NCBI GenBank assembly: GCA_034336665.1
Contig: CM067569.1
Span: forward strand, 8,798,320 to 8,862,319
Source: Luscinia megarhynchos
Taxonomy: Eukaryota; Chordata; Aves; Passeriformes; Turdidae
Reading direction: 5' to 3'
DNA: 64,000 nucleotides
Below the pieces are notes generated by a model that did no database searches, had not been told where the DNA came from, and saw only the letters and a program-made list of their open reading frames with translations. A program made the position numbers and the translations under genes. The number at the start of each line of letters is the position of its first letter. The stretch's first letter is position 1. Positions 1 through 13,187 of this stretch are shown here, piece after piece.

Positions 1-2149
1 ACTAAAGGAGCTTTCCAATTAAGTCTGTGTGGGTATTTCTGCAGTGTGAGTCTCAGGGATCTGAGTGCTGGGTCCATGACCCACCAGCCACCAGAGACTG
101 ACTGGGCACAGGACAGCTCACGGTGTGTCCCTCTCAATCCCAGGCACTGATTTCAGTGATCCCCAGCCAAATCCTTCTCCCACAACACCACAGTGCTCCT
201 CAACCCTGCAGGTCTCTAGGGACACAAGAGGGTGTCCTGTCATGATTGCAGGCAGCCTGGGATCCATGAGCATCTCAAGAGGTTTCTGCAGAGCAAGAAC
301 AGTCTCCCTACAACAAAACATTAAAAACAAACAAAGTAAGAGCTTTAAAAGCCCTCTCAGAGCACTGTGAGTGGAAGTTACAAGATTATGGCTCCACACA
401 TACAGGACATACACATTTCTGGATGCACCCCACTTCCAGCTTGTCTGGAGTGACACTGCAGGTGCTTTTCAAATCTGAGATAAACCTAACTGCTACTAGT
501 AAGCATTTGTTTTTTATTTAAAATGCAGAAGTAGAAACCACATCAGACAAAAAAATTAGGGAACAGGCAGAGCAGACTGGGCAGCTCCAAGTTCAGTCAC
601 TCTGGGAAAAAAACTTCCTGATCTCTCCAAACCACCCAGAGGTCCCAGATGCCTGCCCATTGAAGAGGCTGAGAACAGTCAGTATGTTTCAGATGGTTTT
701 GCCTTCAGTTTTGCTTGTCACATTATGTTCTGAAAAAACATTTTTACTTTTTTTAAAAAAAAAAAAGAAAAAAAAGAGAAAAAATTAGATACACTACTGC
801 ACAGTGATTCTTTGTTTTTGGTGATTCAGTCTACTATATGGCTGTGCTCCTTACATATTAGGCCAAAAAGTACTGGAAGTCCTCCCCCCGAGGTTAACAT
901 TGACATTTACTTCAAAATGCAGGAATTTTTTAAAGCCCTTAGTGTTTTATAAGGAATATATTGTACTGGGCCACCATCATTTTGGGTTCTGAATGTTTTT
1001 GCTGGGTACAGAGGAAGCCAAAAGCAAGTCTTTGCACAGCCTGCAGGAGGCAGGATCCCAGGACTGGACTTTCACCCACACCTGCCCAAAACAGGGTATG
1101 GCTGAGCCAGAGTATTTACTTTGCAGAGAGCAGGGAAGAACAGCTCTGGTTTTCTCCTTAAGGTTGTAAGAATGCACACAGATAAAAAAAGTTTTAAAGG
1201 AGCTTTCTTTCTGCAGAGAGCAGATTTCAGAGATCCCAGCACTGACATACCTTGCTCATTTTCACCTGCCTGTCCAGGCTGCAGCAGAAAATGTGTATGT
1301 GAGATTCCCACTCCTCCATCACCCATCTCTCACCCTTACCACCACACATGTGGATCAGATCAGGTGCACACATGGGACTCCAGCACAAGCAGCACCCCAT
1401 CCCCTGTGAGCAAGGCACCCAGCTGGGGTCTGCTTTACACCAAAAACTTCCTGCTAGGACTGCTTCACAAAATCTTAATAGCTTCAATGAAATCAAAGGT
1501 CAGGGAAAAAAGAGGAGAAATAACCATAAAAAACACTTTTAAAATATCCCAGCTTCATAATAGTACTATCTGCAGGCTGAATTCAAAATTTTGACCAAGC
1601 AAGCTTAATAATATACTATTAAAACAATTTTTCCCCCAGTTTTCTTTCACCTTTGGACACATAAGCAGCATGACTGTGCCAGAGCAAGATGCAAAAAGTC
1701 TTGCCAGATGAGTGAAGCACCTAAATGTAAATAAATGCACTGGTCTTAAAAGGAGCCTCATGCTGTACCTTCCACAAGACATACTGAACATAATTTCAGT
1801 TTAATATTCTGTTTCTCATTATGGGCCTTGGAGACTCTCTCAAGCACCATGAAAAAGCAGTATTAACCCAGCCCTCAGCACTGGGGACAGCAATCCAGCC
1901 AAATTATTCATGCTGGTCTTTTGCTTCAATTTTTGTAGTCTTAACTTAATGTTCTTAAACAAATCTGAAAGGAGGATGGCTGACAAACAGAACAGATTTT
2001 ACTTAAGACATTACAGACAGCCATGTTATGCAGCCTTGAGTCATTAAGCTGAACTCCTAAGGGGAGTTTCATTGGAGCAGGGAGTAAAGGCTGACACAGA
2101 GCTTGTGGCTGTCACAGCCAAGCACTGAGAAGAAAGAGTGTTAAAAAAG

Positions 2150-2236
2150 GCAAGAAAAAAAAAAGGGGGGGGGGGAAGGAAGAAAAGAGAAAGTGGGGAA
2201 AAAAAAGAAAAACAAAAAAAAAAAAAAGGAGGGAGG
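2150..2236. repeat. A/G-rich simple sequence with an uninterrupted G run
   Basis: A run of As is followed by about ten consecutive Gs and then mixed A/G sequence, ending in a long A run. It is low-complexity purine sequence on the plus strand with no coding meaning. Confidence 0.85.
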
Positions 2237-2706
2237 AAACCACACTCTCCTTTCCTCTCTTTGTAATCCAGCTATGAAGATTAGCCTCAAATCCTGATTT
2301 CAGAGATAGGGGAAAGATAAGAAGTGATTTGCAGGTGTTAGCATTTTCCTACAGATCTTCAGGGCAGCCCAAGTGATTTGATGAAAAACTGGCATAGGTA
2401 CACTTGATGGGTAAACCAGACACAGCAACCAGGATAGAGATCCAGTTTCTACCCCTACACTTGCACAGGAACACCAGGATGCCCATGAAGCACCCCTCAC
2501 CGTTCCACAGAAAGGTTAATTGTGTTTTCACAAATGCAGAAGTGGATGTGCAGCCCTGTGCAGGAGTAGCCAGGTCCCAGGTGCTGTGGGCAGGCACAGC
2601 AGCAGCAATGGGGACACCAGAGATGCCTGACACATCCCAGGCCAGCTGGCATCTGCAGCCACTTTATCTCCCACAAATGCCATTACCCACTCTAACTTTA
2701 TTTACC

Positions 2707-2728
2707 AAAAAAAAAAAAAAAAAAAAAA
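2707..2728 (+). repeat. A22 homopolymer
   Basis: This is 22 consecutive As on the plus strand (Ts in the TCF7L2 sense transcript). No recognisable retroelement body lies next to it. Confidence 0.95.
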
Positions 2729-2872
2729 GACCATTTTCACTCCACAAAATTAATGTGGCCTGGGGTTGGTGCCAGGAAAAAGGGTGGAAAAAAGCTGCCT
2801 CTTATTTATATATTTTAACAGAACAAGGCAAAACAGTTTGCTGCTAGAAATAAACATTAAACCTTCCAGAAC

Positions 2873-2936
2873 CACCCCCCCTCCCAAAAACCCACTGCTC
2901 TCCCTCCTCCCTCCCTCCCTCTTCCTCTCCCTCCAA
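2873..2936. repeat. C/T-rich simple sequence
   Basis: The tract is pyrimidine-rich on plus and contains C7 and several CCCTCC/CTCCCT units. It is broken by a short A-rich interruption around 2886-2893. Confidence 0.8.
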
Positions 2937-4825
2937 CATTGTAAGTAGCACAAAAGATCACATTACAAATGCCAGCTGTGGCTCTTTGGGAAGGTGGCCT
3001 CCATCTCAGAGGTAGTATATGTTCCTCATGGCCTAAGTGGTTGCTATGGTAAATATGCTTTTTATTGAATAGCAGAGTGAAACAGCTTTTAAAGAGACCC
3101 ATAAGAACCCCATAAATGGTCAAAACACAAAGCAGATCAACCTCAGCCTCCCTGGAAGCAGGTTTTGCTTCATTTTCCAAAATGATTGTGATTTTTGAAC
3201 CCTTTTTTTGTATATTTTGCTGACCACTCATCTCCACCTCACCCACACCTGGGTGGAAGGGCTGGAGAGAGTCAGGGGAGCCAAGACCCCAATCAACCCC
3301 TCAGCACCAAAAGGTTTTGGGTTTTGAAGGCAGTGTCTGCTCTCCTGCAGGGCAGCAGGCTCAGGGACAGTGGATTAGGTGATCCCATCCTGCCCTCCCC
3401 AGCTGCAATCAGCCAGGAGAAGCCTTTTGCTCCCTCTCCATCTCTTCCCAGGAGCCTGACACCACTCCAGCATGAGCCCCAGGAACATTCCCACCCCCTG
3501 TGCCAGTCCTCTAGCACAGCAGTGAGAAGAAAAGAATTAAAATAGGAAAGTTTCTCTAGCTCAATTCTTATTAGGAGTAAGATGATGGCAGGTTTTGATG
3601 ACTGTAGATTTCTGATTAACCAGCCAGACATCCTCTCTCTGATCTCCTCCTCCAGTGACAGCCCAAGTGGACAGGAAGGAAAAGCAAAGTAGTTCTGAAA
3701 AAGTGAAGCAGCCAGTGCTAGATATCAACTGGGCAGATATCAGTCTTGTTCCAATTGCTCTCTGATGGATTGAAGGATGGTTTAGAAGCTATGGCTTCTA
3801 AAACATAGCAAATCTTTTTTACCTTTTAAATAAAGAACTATGATATCACAATGGACTGACAATTCTCAATTTAAAGAGACAACAATGGAAAAAGAAGCAC
3901 CTCAAAATGTTTAGTATGAATTGAGATTTCTAGCAAAACCAATGTGTGCCTTGGATGATATACCAGCTATGTCAGCTGCAGATTACAGAGCAAAAAGTAA
4001 AGAATGAGCAGTTTCTTTTCCTGGTATTTACCTTATCATCCAATGGTTGCAAAAAGTTTTTTTAAAAATCTCCAGAGGTAAATCTCCCAGATGAATAGTC
4101 AGAGCTAAGATGCTCCTTAACAATAGCTGGCACTGACATTGGCTGTGTGTGAGGAGGGACCATTGCATATCACCTCCCTTGCAAATCACCACATTAACAA
4201 ACCATTTCCTTCTGGATCTCTATGGATGCTATTTTAGAAAGTAAAATAAACCCCCAAACCACTCTCATGTAAATTTGTACTGAACACTGCAAACTCAACA
4301 TTTCTTTCACGACAGAAGCACGAGACGAATTAACAGAATTGAAAATTTAATTTAGAAGTTAATAAATATTTTTTAAAATACTATTCATTATAAAGAGTGT
4401 TTTATATTTTACAGGTAGTAATATTTGATAACAATGTTTATACTAAATGAGAAGTTATCACAACATAAAGGAACATGTGCTTTGTTGAACTTGGCTCTTT
4501 TGAGCCTTCACCCAGGTAAAAATCCTGACTGACTCTCAAACTCTCATCCAAGATTTTACAATTAGAAAAGATTCCTTTAAGTAAAGGACATAGAATAGGT
4601 TTTGTTTGGATTTTTCTAATGCTTTCCAGACAGTCTCTTCACTCTCTTCACTTCAACACTGTCAGATGTGCAAACCAGCCTGACTGGACTCCACTGCCAC
4701 TACGTAATTCTGCAGTGTGTAAATTTAGAGCATTTTTGACTCCCTGGTCTCCTGCAAGGCACATGGATGATAATTCCATAAACAGCCCAGTGATAACAAA
4801 AGTATTCCCTCCTTTTACCACAGCC

Positions 4826-4844
4826 TTGTTTGTTTGTTTGTTTT
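4826..4844. repeat. (TTTG)n short tandem repeat
   Basis: About four TTTG units lie in the intron roughly 115 bp downstream of the TCF7L2 donor. Confidence 0.85.
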
Positions 4845-4950
4845 GAGGTATTTCTCCTTTGGTCTGTGTAAAAGAAAACTGATGACAACCAACGCCATTA
4901 ATGTCAAATGCCTTTTTCTTGTTTTAAACAAAGGAAGAACATCTTTCTGC

Positions 4951-4960
4951 GTTTACTTAC
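4951..4960 (-). other. 5' splice site (donor) of the TCF7L2 exon
   Basis: On the minus strand the exon end ATTGTT is followed at once by GTAAGTAAAC, a near-consensus U1 donor. It sets the exon boundary so that the next exon continues in phase 0. Confidence 0.93.
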
Positions 4961-5062
4961 AACAATGTGTGCTGGAGATGGAGACCTAGCATCCTTGAGG
5001 GCTTGTCTACTCTGAAGGCTCCCTGCCTGAACATCAAGCAGTGGCCATTTCATCTGCAGATA
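4961..5062 (-). CDS. TCF7L2: TCF7L2 internal coding exon (exon 5 in usual human numbering)
   Basis: This exon encodes 34 residues in phase 0 at both ends (102 bp), starting YLQMKWPLLDVQ, continuing AGSLQSRQALKDA and ending RSPSPAHIV. The residue string is characteristic of TCF7L2 (TCF-4); as I recall it, the paralogue TCF7L1 shares only YLQMKWPLLDV and diverges afterwards. TCF7L2 is a nuclear HMG-box DNA-binding protein that recruits beta-catenin to Wnt target genes and otherwise represses them with TLE/Groucho corepressors. This exon lies in the linker between the N-terminal beta-catenin-binding region and the HMG box, just before the segment beginning SNKVPVVQ. On the minus strand it is preceded by a pyrimidine-rich acceptor ending CCATCCAG and followed by the donor GTAAGTAAAC. 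The reading frame is intact and there is no sign of a retrocopy, because both flanks are intronic. The identification is from memory of the protein, not from a search. Confidence 0.96.
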
Positions 5063-5120
5063 CTGGATGGAGGAAACAAAAATGGGAAAAGAAAAATGAG
5101 TTCAGAAAAGAAAGGCAAAA
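5063..5120 (-). other. 3' splice site and polypyrimidine tract of the TCF7L2 exon
   Basis: Read on the minus strand, this stretch is T/C-rich and ends TTTGTTTCCTCCATCCAG directly before the TAT CTG CAG codons. It is a strong acceptor and fixes the first codon of the exon as tyrosine. Confidence 0.92.
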
Positions 5121-8100
5121 AAAATAACAAATCTTAGGTAACATGGATAAAAAAGTATAAATTAAAACTTATGCAAGGAACTGAAACAAAAAAATTAAGA
5201 CAACCTTATATGTTTGTGGAGACAAAATCTGTGCAGAACTAACGATTTCATACCACTGTGTTATAGTTCAGGAATAAGACAATAAAACAGATTGCAAAGA
5301 CAGTATTACATTAATTTTACTAATCATAGCAAATCTAGAAGTAGAATAAAACCCACAAAGAGACAAAATCACATAAGCATGGAGAGGATGGGACAAGGGA
5401 AAGGTGGATATCAGTGTCAGGAGAGGGAAAACATATCATGAATTAAGAATATTATCTCATTACTGAATGGGTCACCAGCCTTCTCTCAACAAATGCACCA
5501 AGTCAACTGCTCCAACTCCACAGTGCTGTATGAGCCCTAAAGACAGAGCACTGCCCCAAAAAGACTGCTGGCTCTTAGCACCTATTTTCTCTACTTTTCA
5601 CCATTTCTGGAAGACACCGTGAATTTTCTTCTTGCTAGTCTTCTGTCAGGGACAGCCACAACTTCTCTGTGGCACTGCCACCAGCAGACAGGCTGAGCAC
5701 ACACAGGTGCCCTGTCTGCAGCATGTGGGGGTGCTGATTCAGAAGCAAGAAAAGCCTCAGCTCACTGCACCAGAATTGCTTGGTTCTGAACCAAAGCAGG
5801 TCCACAGAGAAATTAGTTATCCCAAACAAACTCCCGCTGTATACATTATATAAATATAATTTCAGCCCAAGCTTTTCTCTCTGCATGGTGCTGTGCTGCC
5901 CCAGTTAATACAGGCTTATATGGGACTTCTGAAAGCCCTCTACAGTGCTGGAAAAAATGTGTACAGCCACATGCATTCAGCCCCCTCCCAGAATTAAGAA
6001 AAGCAGCTGCACACATAGATCAGGCCACTGCAGCAGCTCCTGTTTAGCACTATACACTGGTTGACCTGAGAGTTCTATTCCTAGAAAATACCCACTAGAG
6101 AAATAGTTATGTTTACCCATTCCTTCCTTCTTCTTTTTTTTTTTTATTAAATAAGAGTAATCTTGAAGAGCCACAATCAGCCCGTGCCACTGCAGGCGAA
6201 CAGCGGAAGCTGTATCTGAATGTGCACGAAGGAAGGAAGCAGATCTGGTTCCATGCTTTCAGCACATCACTATCTAAAACATTTGCTCACATGCAAGGCC
6301 TGTTTGCTGCAAGACTCTGGGCACTGAGGTGCCCAGAAAGCAGAAGCCAGCAGGAGAATGTGTTACCAATTCCCATCACTTGGAGGGCCTGAGTTTTCCG
6401 AGCTACTGGAATGCAAATAAACAAACCCATACTCTGGATTTGTGCCCCATATGAGTTCCACAAGTTCCAAGAAGTCTTTTTTTTATTCATTTTCACATTT
6501 GGGATTTGTGCAATGTGGACCAGAATGTTTCAGCACTTCTTAAAAACAAGAAATAAAACCCAAACAAACCAGAACTAGACAACCCATAAGCAATATTTCT
6601 AACTCTTATGACTCTATTGTAAGCCTCCAGATATTTGATCACTTGCATCAAATCCCTGCTCTTCAATACATGTGACCACAACATAAATTTTAAAGTTGAG
6701 ATGATGTTTAAGCAACTTTCTAACCCTTTGTGGTTTCAAATAAGTGTGCAAAAATGCAACCCGAGTGTGTAGAATTTGGACCCAAAGCCTAAGCCAACTG
6801 ACAGCCAACTTTTAAACTCGAGGAGAAATCTGATACCATTACAGATTTTCAGATGGCACTGTTAAACAAGTCAACTGCCACATTTTCAGAAATCCACCAG
6901 TTTTCTTAGACAGTAATGGAAACACCACCACACAGGGGGGTGCCTGAATTTGCAGAACGGGTCCTGATGGGTCACAGCTACTATTGGCTACCTCAGGTTT
7001 TCCAGACAAGCAGTGAAGTATTTTTCCCTTCTTCCAAAGAAAACATGTCCTCACAGGACATGTGCATGACTCTGCTTCAAAGTCCACAATGGTTTGGGGA
7101 GAGCAAGAAGCTACCATTGCCAAGGCTTCAGCCCCTACAAGAGCCTGACAGCTCAGTGGCTTTTCAGGGAACAGTCACCAAGCCATTACCCACAAAAATA
7201 AACTCATCACCTTCATTTTTCCATGACCATTCCACAGTCACAAGAAGCCCTGGAATATCCCTACAACCACGACAGCCTGTAGGAGCTCAGGTCAGCAGCT
7301 GTCCCAAGACAGGCTGAGAAACACGTGGGCTTCTCTGAGACTGCCCCAAGGGCAGACAAGGCATTGACGAGCAGCAGGGGTGAGCTCACAGCAGACCCCA
7401 TCCAGTCAGTCATTATTGCAGGGATTACAAAGCCTTCAGGACTGTCAGTTCTGCTGCTTTTTTACTAGCAATAAATTCCATTAGAAGAAACAGAGCAAGA
7501 AGGCATGGCTGCTCCCACTCCACCTCTATCCCACAACAGCCCCGTGTTTCAGTGCACACTTCCAGCTCCTACACCAGGCTGACCTAAGGGCAAGATGAAC
7601 GTTTCAGAAGATCTTACTGTTACACTTTGTTTTGCTCCTTTTAAAACCCTTAGTCTGGATTCTCAGTAAAGCCTTTCTTTTACCCACCCCTGGCAAAGAG
7701 GATCCAAGAAGTCTTACAGTGCAAAGGCTAAAGCACAAACAGCTTCTCTTGGACATGCACATGAAGCCCAGCAGGAAGAGTCCAAACCCAGAGGGCTCAG
7801 TTTTGCACACAAGCACAGGCATGGACAGCTTCCATTTCTACCAGTGGACAATACACCAGTGGGAGACAAAATAAAATCAAATAACCAGACCCAAGGGAAA
7901 GCAGTAAAGCACAAGGCTCGATAAAGTAACTTCCATGAGCTCTACCAAGTGGCCAGGATCCAGAGCAGCCCTGCCAAGGGAGAGATGTTCTGTCTGTCAT
8001 ATAAGCAGAGGGGGCCACAGCCAATGCCCGTGCCAAGCTAGTGAACCCACAGCTTCAACAGCAGGATGTTTGCAAAAGCAAAAAAAGTCCAGTTTGCTGG

Positions 8101-10012
8101 CTACAAAATGCCAGCCCTGTTGATAAAGTATGAAATATTAGCATTGTTTAAGGTGACGAGCCTGACTCAAGGCCTCCTCATCCAAGAATTGTCATGCCTG
8201 TAACACAATATTGATGTGGTGGCTTATAATTCTTACTTTACATAAAAGCTTCATTGTGTGCCAAATTCAATCTCCACAGGCTACCTGAGCCACAGATTTT
8301 TACAAGTCTACATTTCAGCGCTGCGAGTCTACAATACACATAATTTTCAATTATGTTAGGGCAGAGCAGGATCACTGCCTATATAACATTACTGGTTGGA
8401 GGAAATGAGACTCAGCCCTACTGCCGAGAGAGCTAACTGGATCCAGATGGTGGCCAGCAGCCACCCCCTCCACAGCTCTCTCTTTCACACTGGAGGGACA
8501 TGCCAAGCCCTTGCTGGGCTGGGAGCTGGGGCAGGAGGATGCTTGGGCAGGGGGAGAGCTGCATCACTTAGGGAAGAGGAGGGAGAGCTGTGATTGCTCC
8601 CACTACTGCTGCCCTATGCTATGATATTCTTAATAAAAAGGAGAAAAAAAGTCCTGCTACAGCACAGAGGTAAATCCTTTCCTTCCTCAAGCAACTAAAT
8701 AGCAGGAAATCCTCTTCTCTTGGCCCTAAATGCAGATTTGAGCCAGACAGTTCCTCTGATTTGCAAGGAGTCCACAAGAATCTAAAGCTGACTTTCCCAG
8801 CCTTCTGACACTGCTTTTACATTCCTGCACCGGGCAGCTGGGAGGGGGAGAAGGGTAAAAGGGAGGGAAATTTCCCACCATCCTGCTGCTGCAAACGTGG
8901 ACACGCACTCTCTCCTCTTCTGCTTTTTGTGTCTCAGTGTGGAAATCAGGACTTGCCTGTACAAACACTGAACTTTTCAACAAATTAACTCTAACAAATC
9001 TGTGCAAATTATTTCAGAACAAAACTGTTGAAATGGGCTCTGCTGGCCTGCTTTTAACATTTTTTTACAATAATGTCATCGTAGTGCAAGTACTTTATTC
9101 CCTGTTTAACAATATGATCTGATGGGGATCATTAGCATGTGTGCATTTAAAAAAAAAAAAGTTTTATGGCAAGTCTCAGAGAGCTTAAGCAAAATAATTG
9201 TTAAGCTCCAGGCCTCCACACAAGAATTAAAACAAGTATGGGGTGAGCGTACTTGAGAGAAACCAAAGCTTTTAAAAGGCTGTTAAATTGTCAGCACAAG
9301 GGAAAAGGCAAATGATTTGAATGGCCCAGATTTTTTCTGTAGAAAGGAACAAAAAAAAAAACCCAAGAACCTTCCTACACATCCACACCCCCCATCTACA
9401 ACCAGAGGGTCCAGCAAAGCACAGACCCGCCGGGAGCAGCTCTGAACAGCCACCCCCAAATCACCACCTTCCTGAGTGCTGGCTGGGCAAACAAACACCT
9501 TCCCCAAGTTTTCTGAGTTGGTCAAAAGCAGCTAAGCTCCACATGCAGCACTGGAGGAGGTTGCTGGAAGCTCTAACCCAGAGCCAGCAGCTGGGGCAGG
9601 CCATGGAGGAGAGGATGGCACTGAGCTCACAGGTGTTTCCTGCACTGCTGTCCAACCTGGACCTGTCCCCTTGTCACACCATTGTTTTTGCCGCTAGATT
9701 GCCCTACAAGTGATGTCCTACAACATATAAAAAACATCAACACACTAAGGGGAAAAAAAAGGCCATATTTTTAAAGAGAAGGAAAGCTGCACAATGCTTT
9801 GCATCTCAGGTTTCCTGCAGCTGGTGCTTATTAGCTCCCAGGAACTGAAACCAGCAGGAGCAAGGCTCCTGGAGTCAGCTTGATGCCACTGGTCTCCAAT
9901 ACCTCCCCTAACCACTGGACTAGACCTCCAAACTCTGCACTTTCTCCCTGGATCTCAAACAGAAATATTCCTGATCCTAGTTTTGGGGTTAGCCTCTCCT
10001 TTGGCCAGCATC

Positions 10013-10056
10013 ATAGAATCATGTGGAAGAACACACCTGGATATCAACTTGAAAGT
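10013..10056 (-). mobile_element. possible decayed CR1 3'-end relic
   Basis: The words TCATAGAATCAT followed by GTGGAAGAACACACC resemble, with many differences, the inverted 3' end of avian CR1 (TCATAGAAT followed by a GGTTGGAA-type stretch). The match is short and could be chance. If real, it is a second, older CR1 remnant in the same orientation as the one at 12.96 kb. Confidence 0.3.
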
Positions 10057-12961
10057 CAGGAGTTTCTCCAATATTTAGTTAGAAGCATTTCTGGGAGGAA
10101 GCATCTAGACACATTTTAACCAGAGATAATCCAGTAGCAACACAGGAGATCACAATGCTGAGGGGAGAGCTGATATTTACAGGGAAGCCAAAATAAGGAA
10201 CAAAGATTAACAAGACCATAATTGCTCTCTACAGACAAAAAAATAGTTGCAAGAGGATACTCATCTTGGCACCTACAAAGAAAGGTCTGTCACCTAATAG
10301 TGTCCCCACTTATTTTAGAAGCAAAGCTTCTTAACATTTAAATGTAGACCCTCAGCTTCTGCTCCATTGTTTAATTTACCTCAACCCCTTATTTCTGGTC
10401 TCCAGTTATCACCTTTTTTGTAGAGGTGTGCCATGTGAGAGCAAAATCTGAAGGATTTATTTTAAATAACTGAAGGAGGCTTTTGAAGGAACTTTTAAAA
10501 GGCCTCCTATTCCTTGCAGATCTGCAATGTCTGGAATTTTTTGTATGAGAAGTAATAGACACCACCCACGATGCTGAGCGCTTCTACAGAATATGTAATG
10601 CACCACCACGAGGCACAGGGGAGCTGCTCAAAACAAAAGCAGCAAGGTTGATTTCAGTGAGACCTATCCTTTCCACACAAAAGATTTCCCCAGAGCATTC
10701 AAGAAATTAAAGTGTAAAATTGTGAAACATGGAAATATTTATCATATATCTCCACTTTTTATTTTACTAACATGATCCTTTAAACTATTGCAACACCACA
10801 AAAATAAATTTTTAAGTAAAGTATATAAATAGGGGGAAAGAGGCACAAAACCTAGGAAATTATATGTGTTGTGTTCCTGCACTGACACATACACATAAGG
10901 CCTCTTCCAAATTTAAAATGTCCTGTAATTCTCTCATTATTGAGAATGTGAGTGACCTTGTCTCCTTCCCTTCCAGTGATACACAGGAGTCCCTGACACA
11001 GGGACCTTGAGTTGCCCATTTCAGCGTTTTGCCTGTGCCTTTGTCACATTGCTGAGGTGCTGCTAGGTCAAAAAATGAGACAGCTGAGTCCTCCTCTGGC
11101 TGAAAGTCAGAGAAACGTGTTAGTGATTAAACAGCCCAAGACCACCTCAAAGGAGGGACTCCTGAGAGCAGAAACGCTGGGATCTGGGACTGTCTCACTG
11201 AAGGCACAGAGCAGCCCCAGGTGATGGGCACAGGATGCCCATTCTGGCCTGGGATAAGGCACAGGGCAGCAGTGCCTCAGCAGCTGCAGCTCTCCCAACT
11301 GGAGATTGGGAATGTCCCAGAAAGAGCAGATCCCGTGCTGCTCCTCACCTCTCCAGGCTCTTCTCCTGCATCCCAGAGGAGGTGCAATGTAACAGCTCCA
11401 TCCCCAGGTTTGCTGTACACAGTGGTAAGGGTGCAGGAGGCTGCCTTGGGAGACAGCTGAAGAGAATAACTAGAAGTCATAGAAGAACTTCCTCAAAAAT
11501 TATTGCCTATGAAAGCTGAAGCAAATGCAGATAATTATTTGCTCATTCTGACATGGAAGAAAGCCATTCTTGTCATCAGTTCTACTGAAACATTGAAGTA
11601 AAGCCAATTTTTTGCTTCTACTGAAGGTGAGGTTGGTAGGCTACAGTTGAGTTCTAGGATATTGACACCAAGCATAAAGAAGCAAAGTAAAGGCTAATCA
11701 GCTACTGCAAGAATTTAAAATAATTTTTTTTAGCTTTACAAGAGGAACAATGTTCATGTGACATAGAAGTACAGCATTATTTTCTGCAGTTCACATGGTA
11801 TCACTGCAGGCTATATTTCTCAATCCTGGGTGGAGCTTGGGAAAGCACCATTACTTTTTTCACACTTAATTTCAAAGACCCCACAATCCTTGCTGCACAA
11901 GCCAGCAGGTTGGCTGAGGACTATTCAGATGTCTGCAAAGTTCTGTTCCAAAAGACAGGTACAAATAAAAGCATAATTTCAGTCAAGGAAAAGAACAAAC
12001 ATTTTTATCTACTTTAAACCAGAAAAAAACCCCCAACCTCATTTTTAAGCTACTTTCCCCAAATTTTCTATGCAACCTGTTCTGTTGCACTTAAGCATTG
12101 AGCTTCCATTAGATAAAGAAGGGACAGTCATAAAATCTCAAGAAAGTTTTCCTGTAGGTGCATCTTGCTTAGACTCACAGTTTAACCAGCCTCCAAGACT
12201 CACCAAACAATTTGATGTACAGACACACAATTTCTCATCTTGGCAATCTCCCAGAAAGTGAGAGAACAATTGGTAACTAGTGTTTGCATGAAGTCCAAGA
12301 ATGCATTTTATGGTCTATAAAATATAACTCCTTACCTCCCCTTTAAATCAAGGCAGTAGAGATATCTGACAGCATTTTAGAGAGAGAGATCATGGCACTG
12401 AGCTACCTCCATTCTAATAGAGGTGCTGCTTGCCTCCCTTAAAACTCTCCAACTCTGTTAAGAGCATAGCTGTATTTGTAAAGGAGGGGCTGTAACTTTA
12501 AGCTTTGCAAATACTTTCAAAAATTTTCCTAAAAGGAAAAGCTAGAAGAAAAACCCTACAAAATAGCAGTGCTCAGTGGTCATGCAGCTTGGTTCTGTTT
12601 AATGTTGCAGAACATGCCTGCCCTGTCCTGCTCCCTGCTCACCACACATGGATCTGTAGCACAGGACAGAAGAGCTGTGCAAGGAGCAAAGGGGACCCTC
12701 CAAATCTGCCCCATCTTTCCCTTCACTTCCACCACTTGGGAGTCTGGAATGGATTTGGAAACATGGGAATGTATTTCCCAGTTATGGGCAGCATCAACCA
12801 GGCTCCTTCAGTACCCTGGTAGTGAAGCCCATCAGGAAATTAATCTCTACATGACCACGATACTGAGCTGGTACCATTTTCCACTGCGTGTATTTGTGTG
12901 AATGTTAAAAAAAACCAGACATAAAGAGACCTATCTTCTTACTACTCTGTCCTGCATCAGC

Positions 12962-13187
12962 CACAGAATCATAGAATGGTTTGAGTTGGACCTTGAAGAT
13001 CATCCAAAGGTCCAACTTCCCTGCCATGAGCTGGAACACTGACCCCAGGCTGCTCAGAGCCCCATCCAGCCTGACCTGGAATGGGGCATCCACAATTGCT
13101 CTGGGCAGCCTGTGCCAGACCCTCACCATCCTCATAGGAAAGAATTTTATCCTAATACCTAATCTAGACCTACTCTCTGTGAGCCAA
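12962..13187 (-). mobile_element. CR1 LINE fragment (3' end, 5'-truncated)
   Basis: The stretch begins CACAGAATCATAGAATGG, the inverse of the CR1 3'-terminal short repeat (ATTCTATGATTCTGTG). It continues through phrases typical of the avian CR1 3' end read in reverse: AGCCCCATCCAGCCTGACC, GGGCATCCACAATTGCTCTG and AATTTTATCCTAATACC. The element therefore lies on the minus strand, the same orientation as TCF7L2, and is cut off after about 225 bp, as most CR1 copies are. It is diverged and carries no reverse transcriptase sequence, so it is a dead copy. The right-hand limit is approximate. Confidence 0.95.

Larger units (their letters stand above)
1..4960 (-). other. TCF7L2: TCF7L2 intron downstream of the exon (partial)
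   Basis: This stretch is intronic because it follows the TCF7L2 donor on the minus strand. I see no further exon: nothing resembles the next coding segment (SNKVPVVQ...). It holds A/G-rich and C/T-rich simple sequence at 2.15-2.94 kb, an A22 tract and a short TTTG repeat. One isolated TCF/LEF-type motif, ATCAAAGG, lies at 1492-1499 and carries little weight alone. The short open frames here are scattered, overlap on both strands and show no protein-like composition. Confidence 0.85.
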
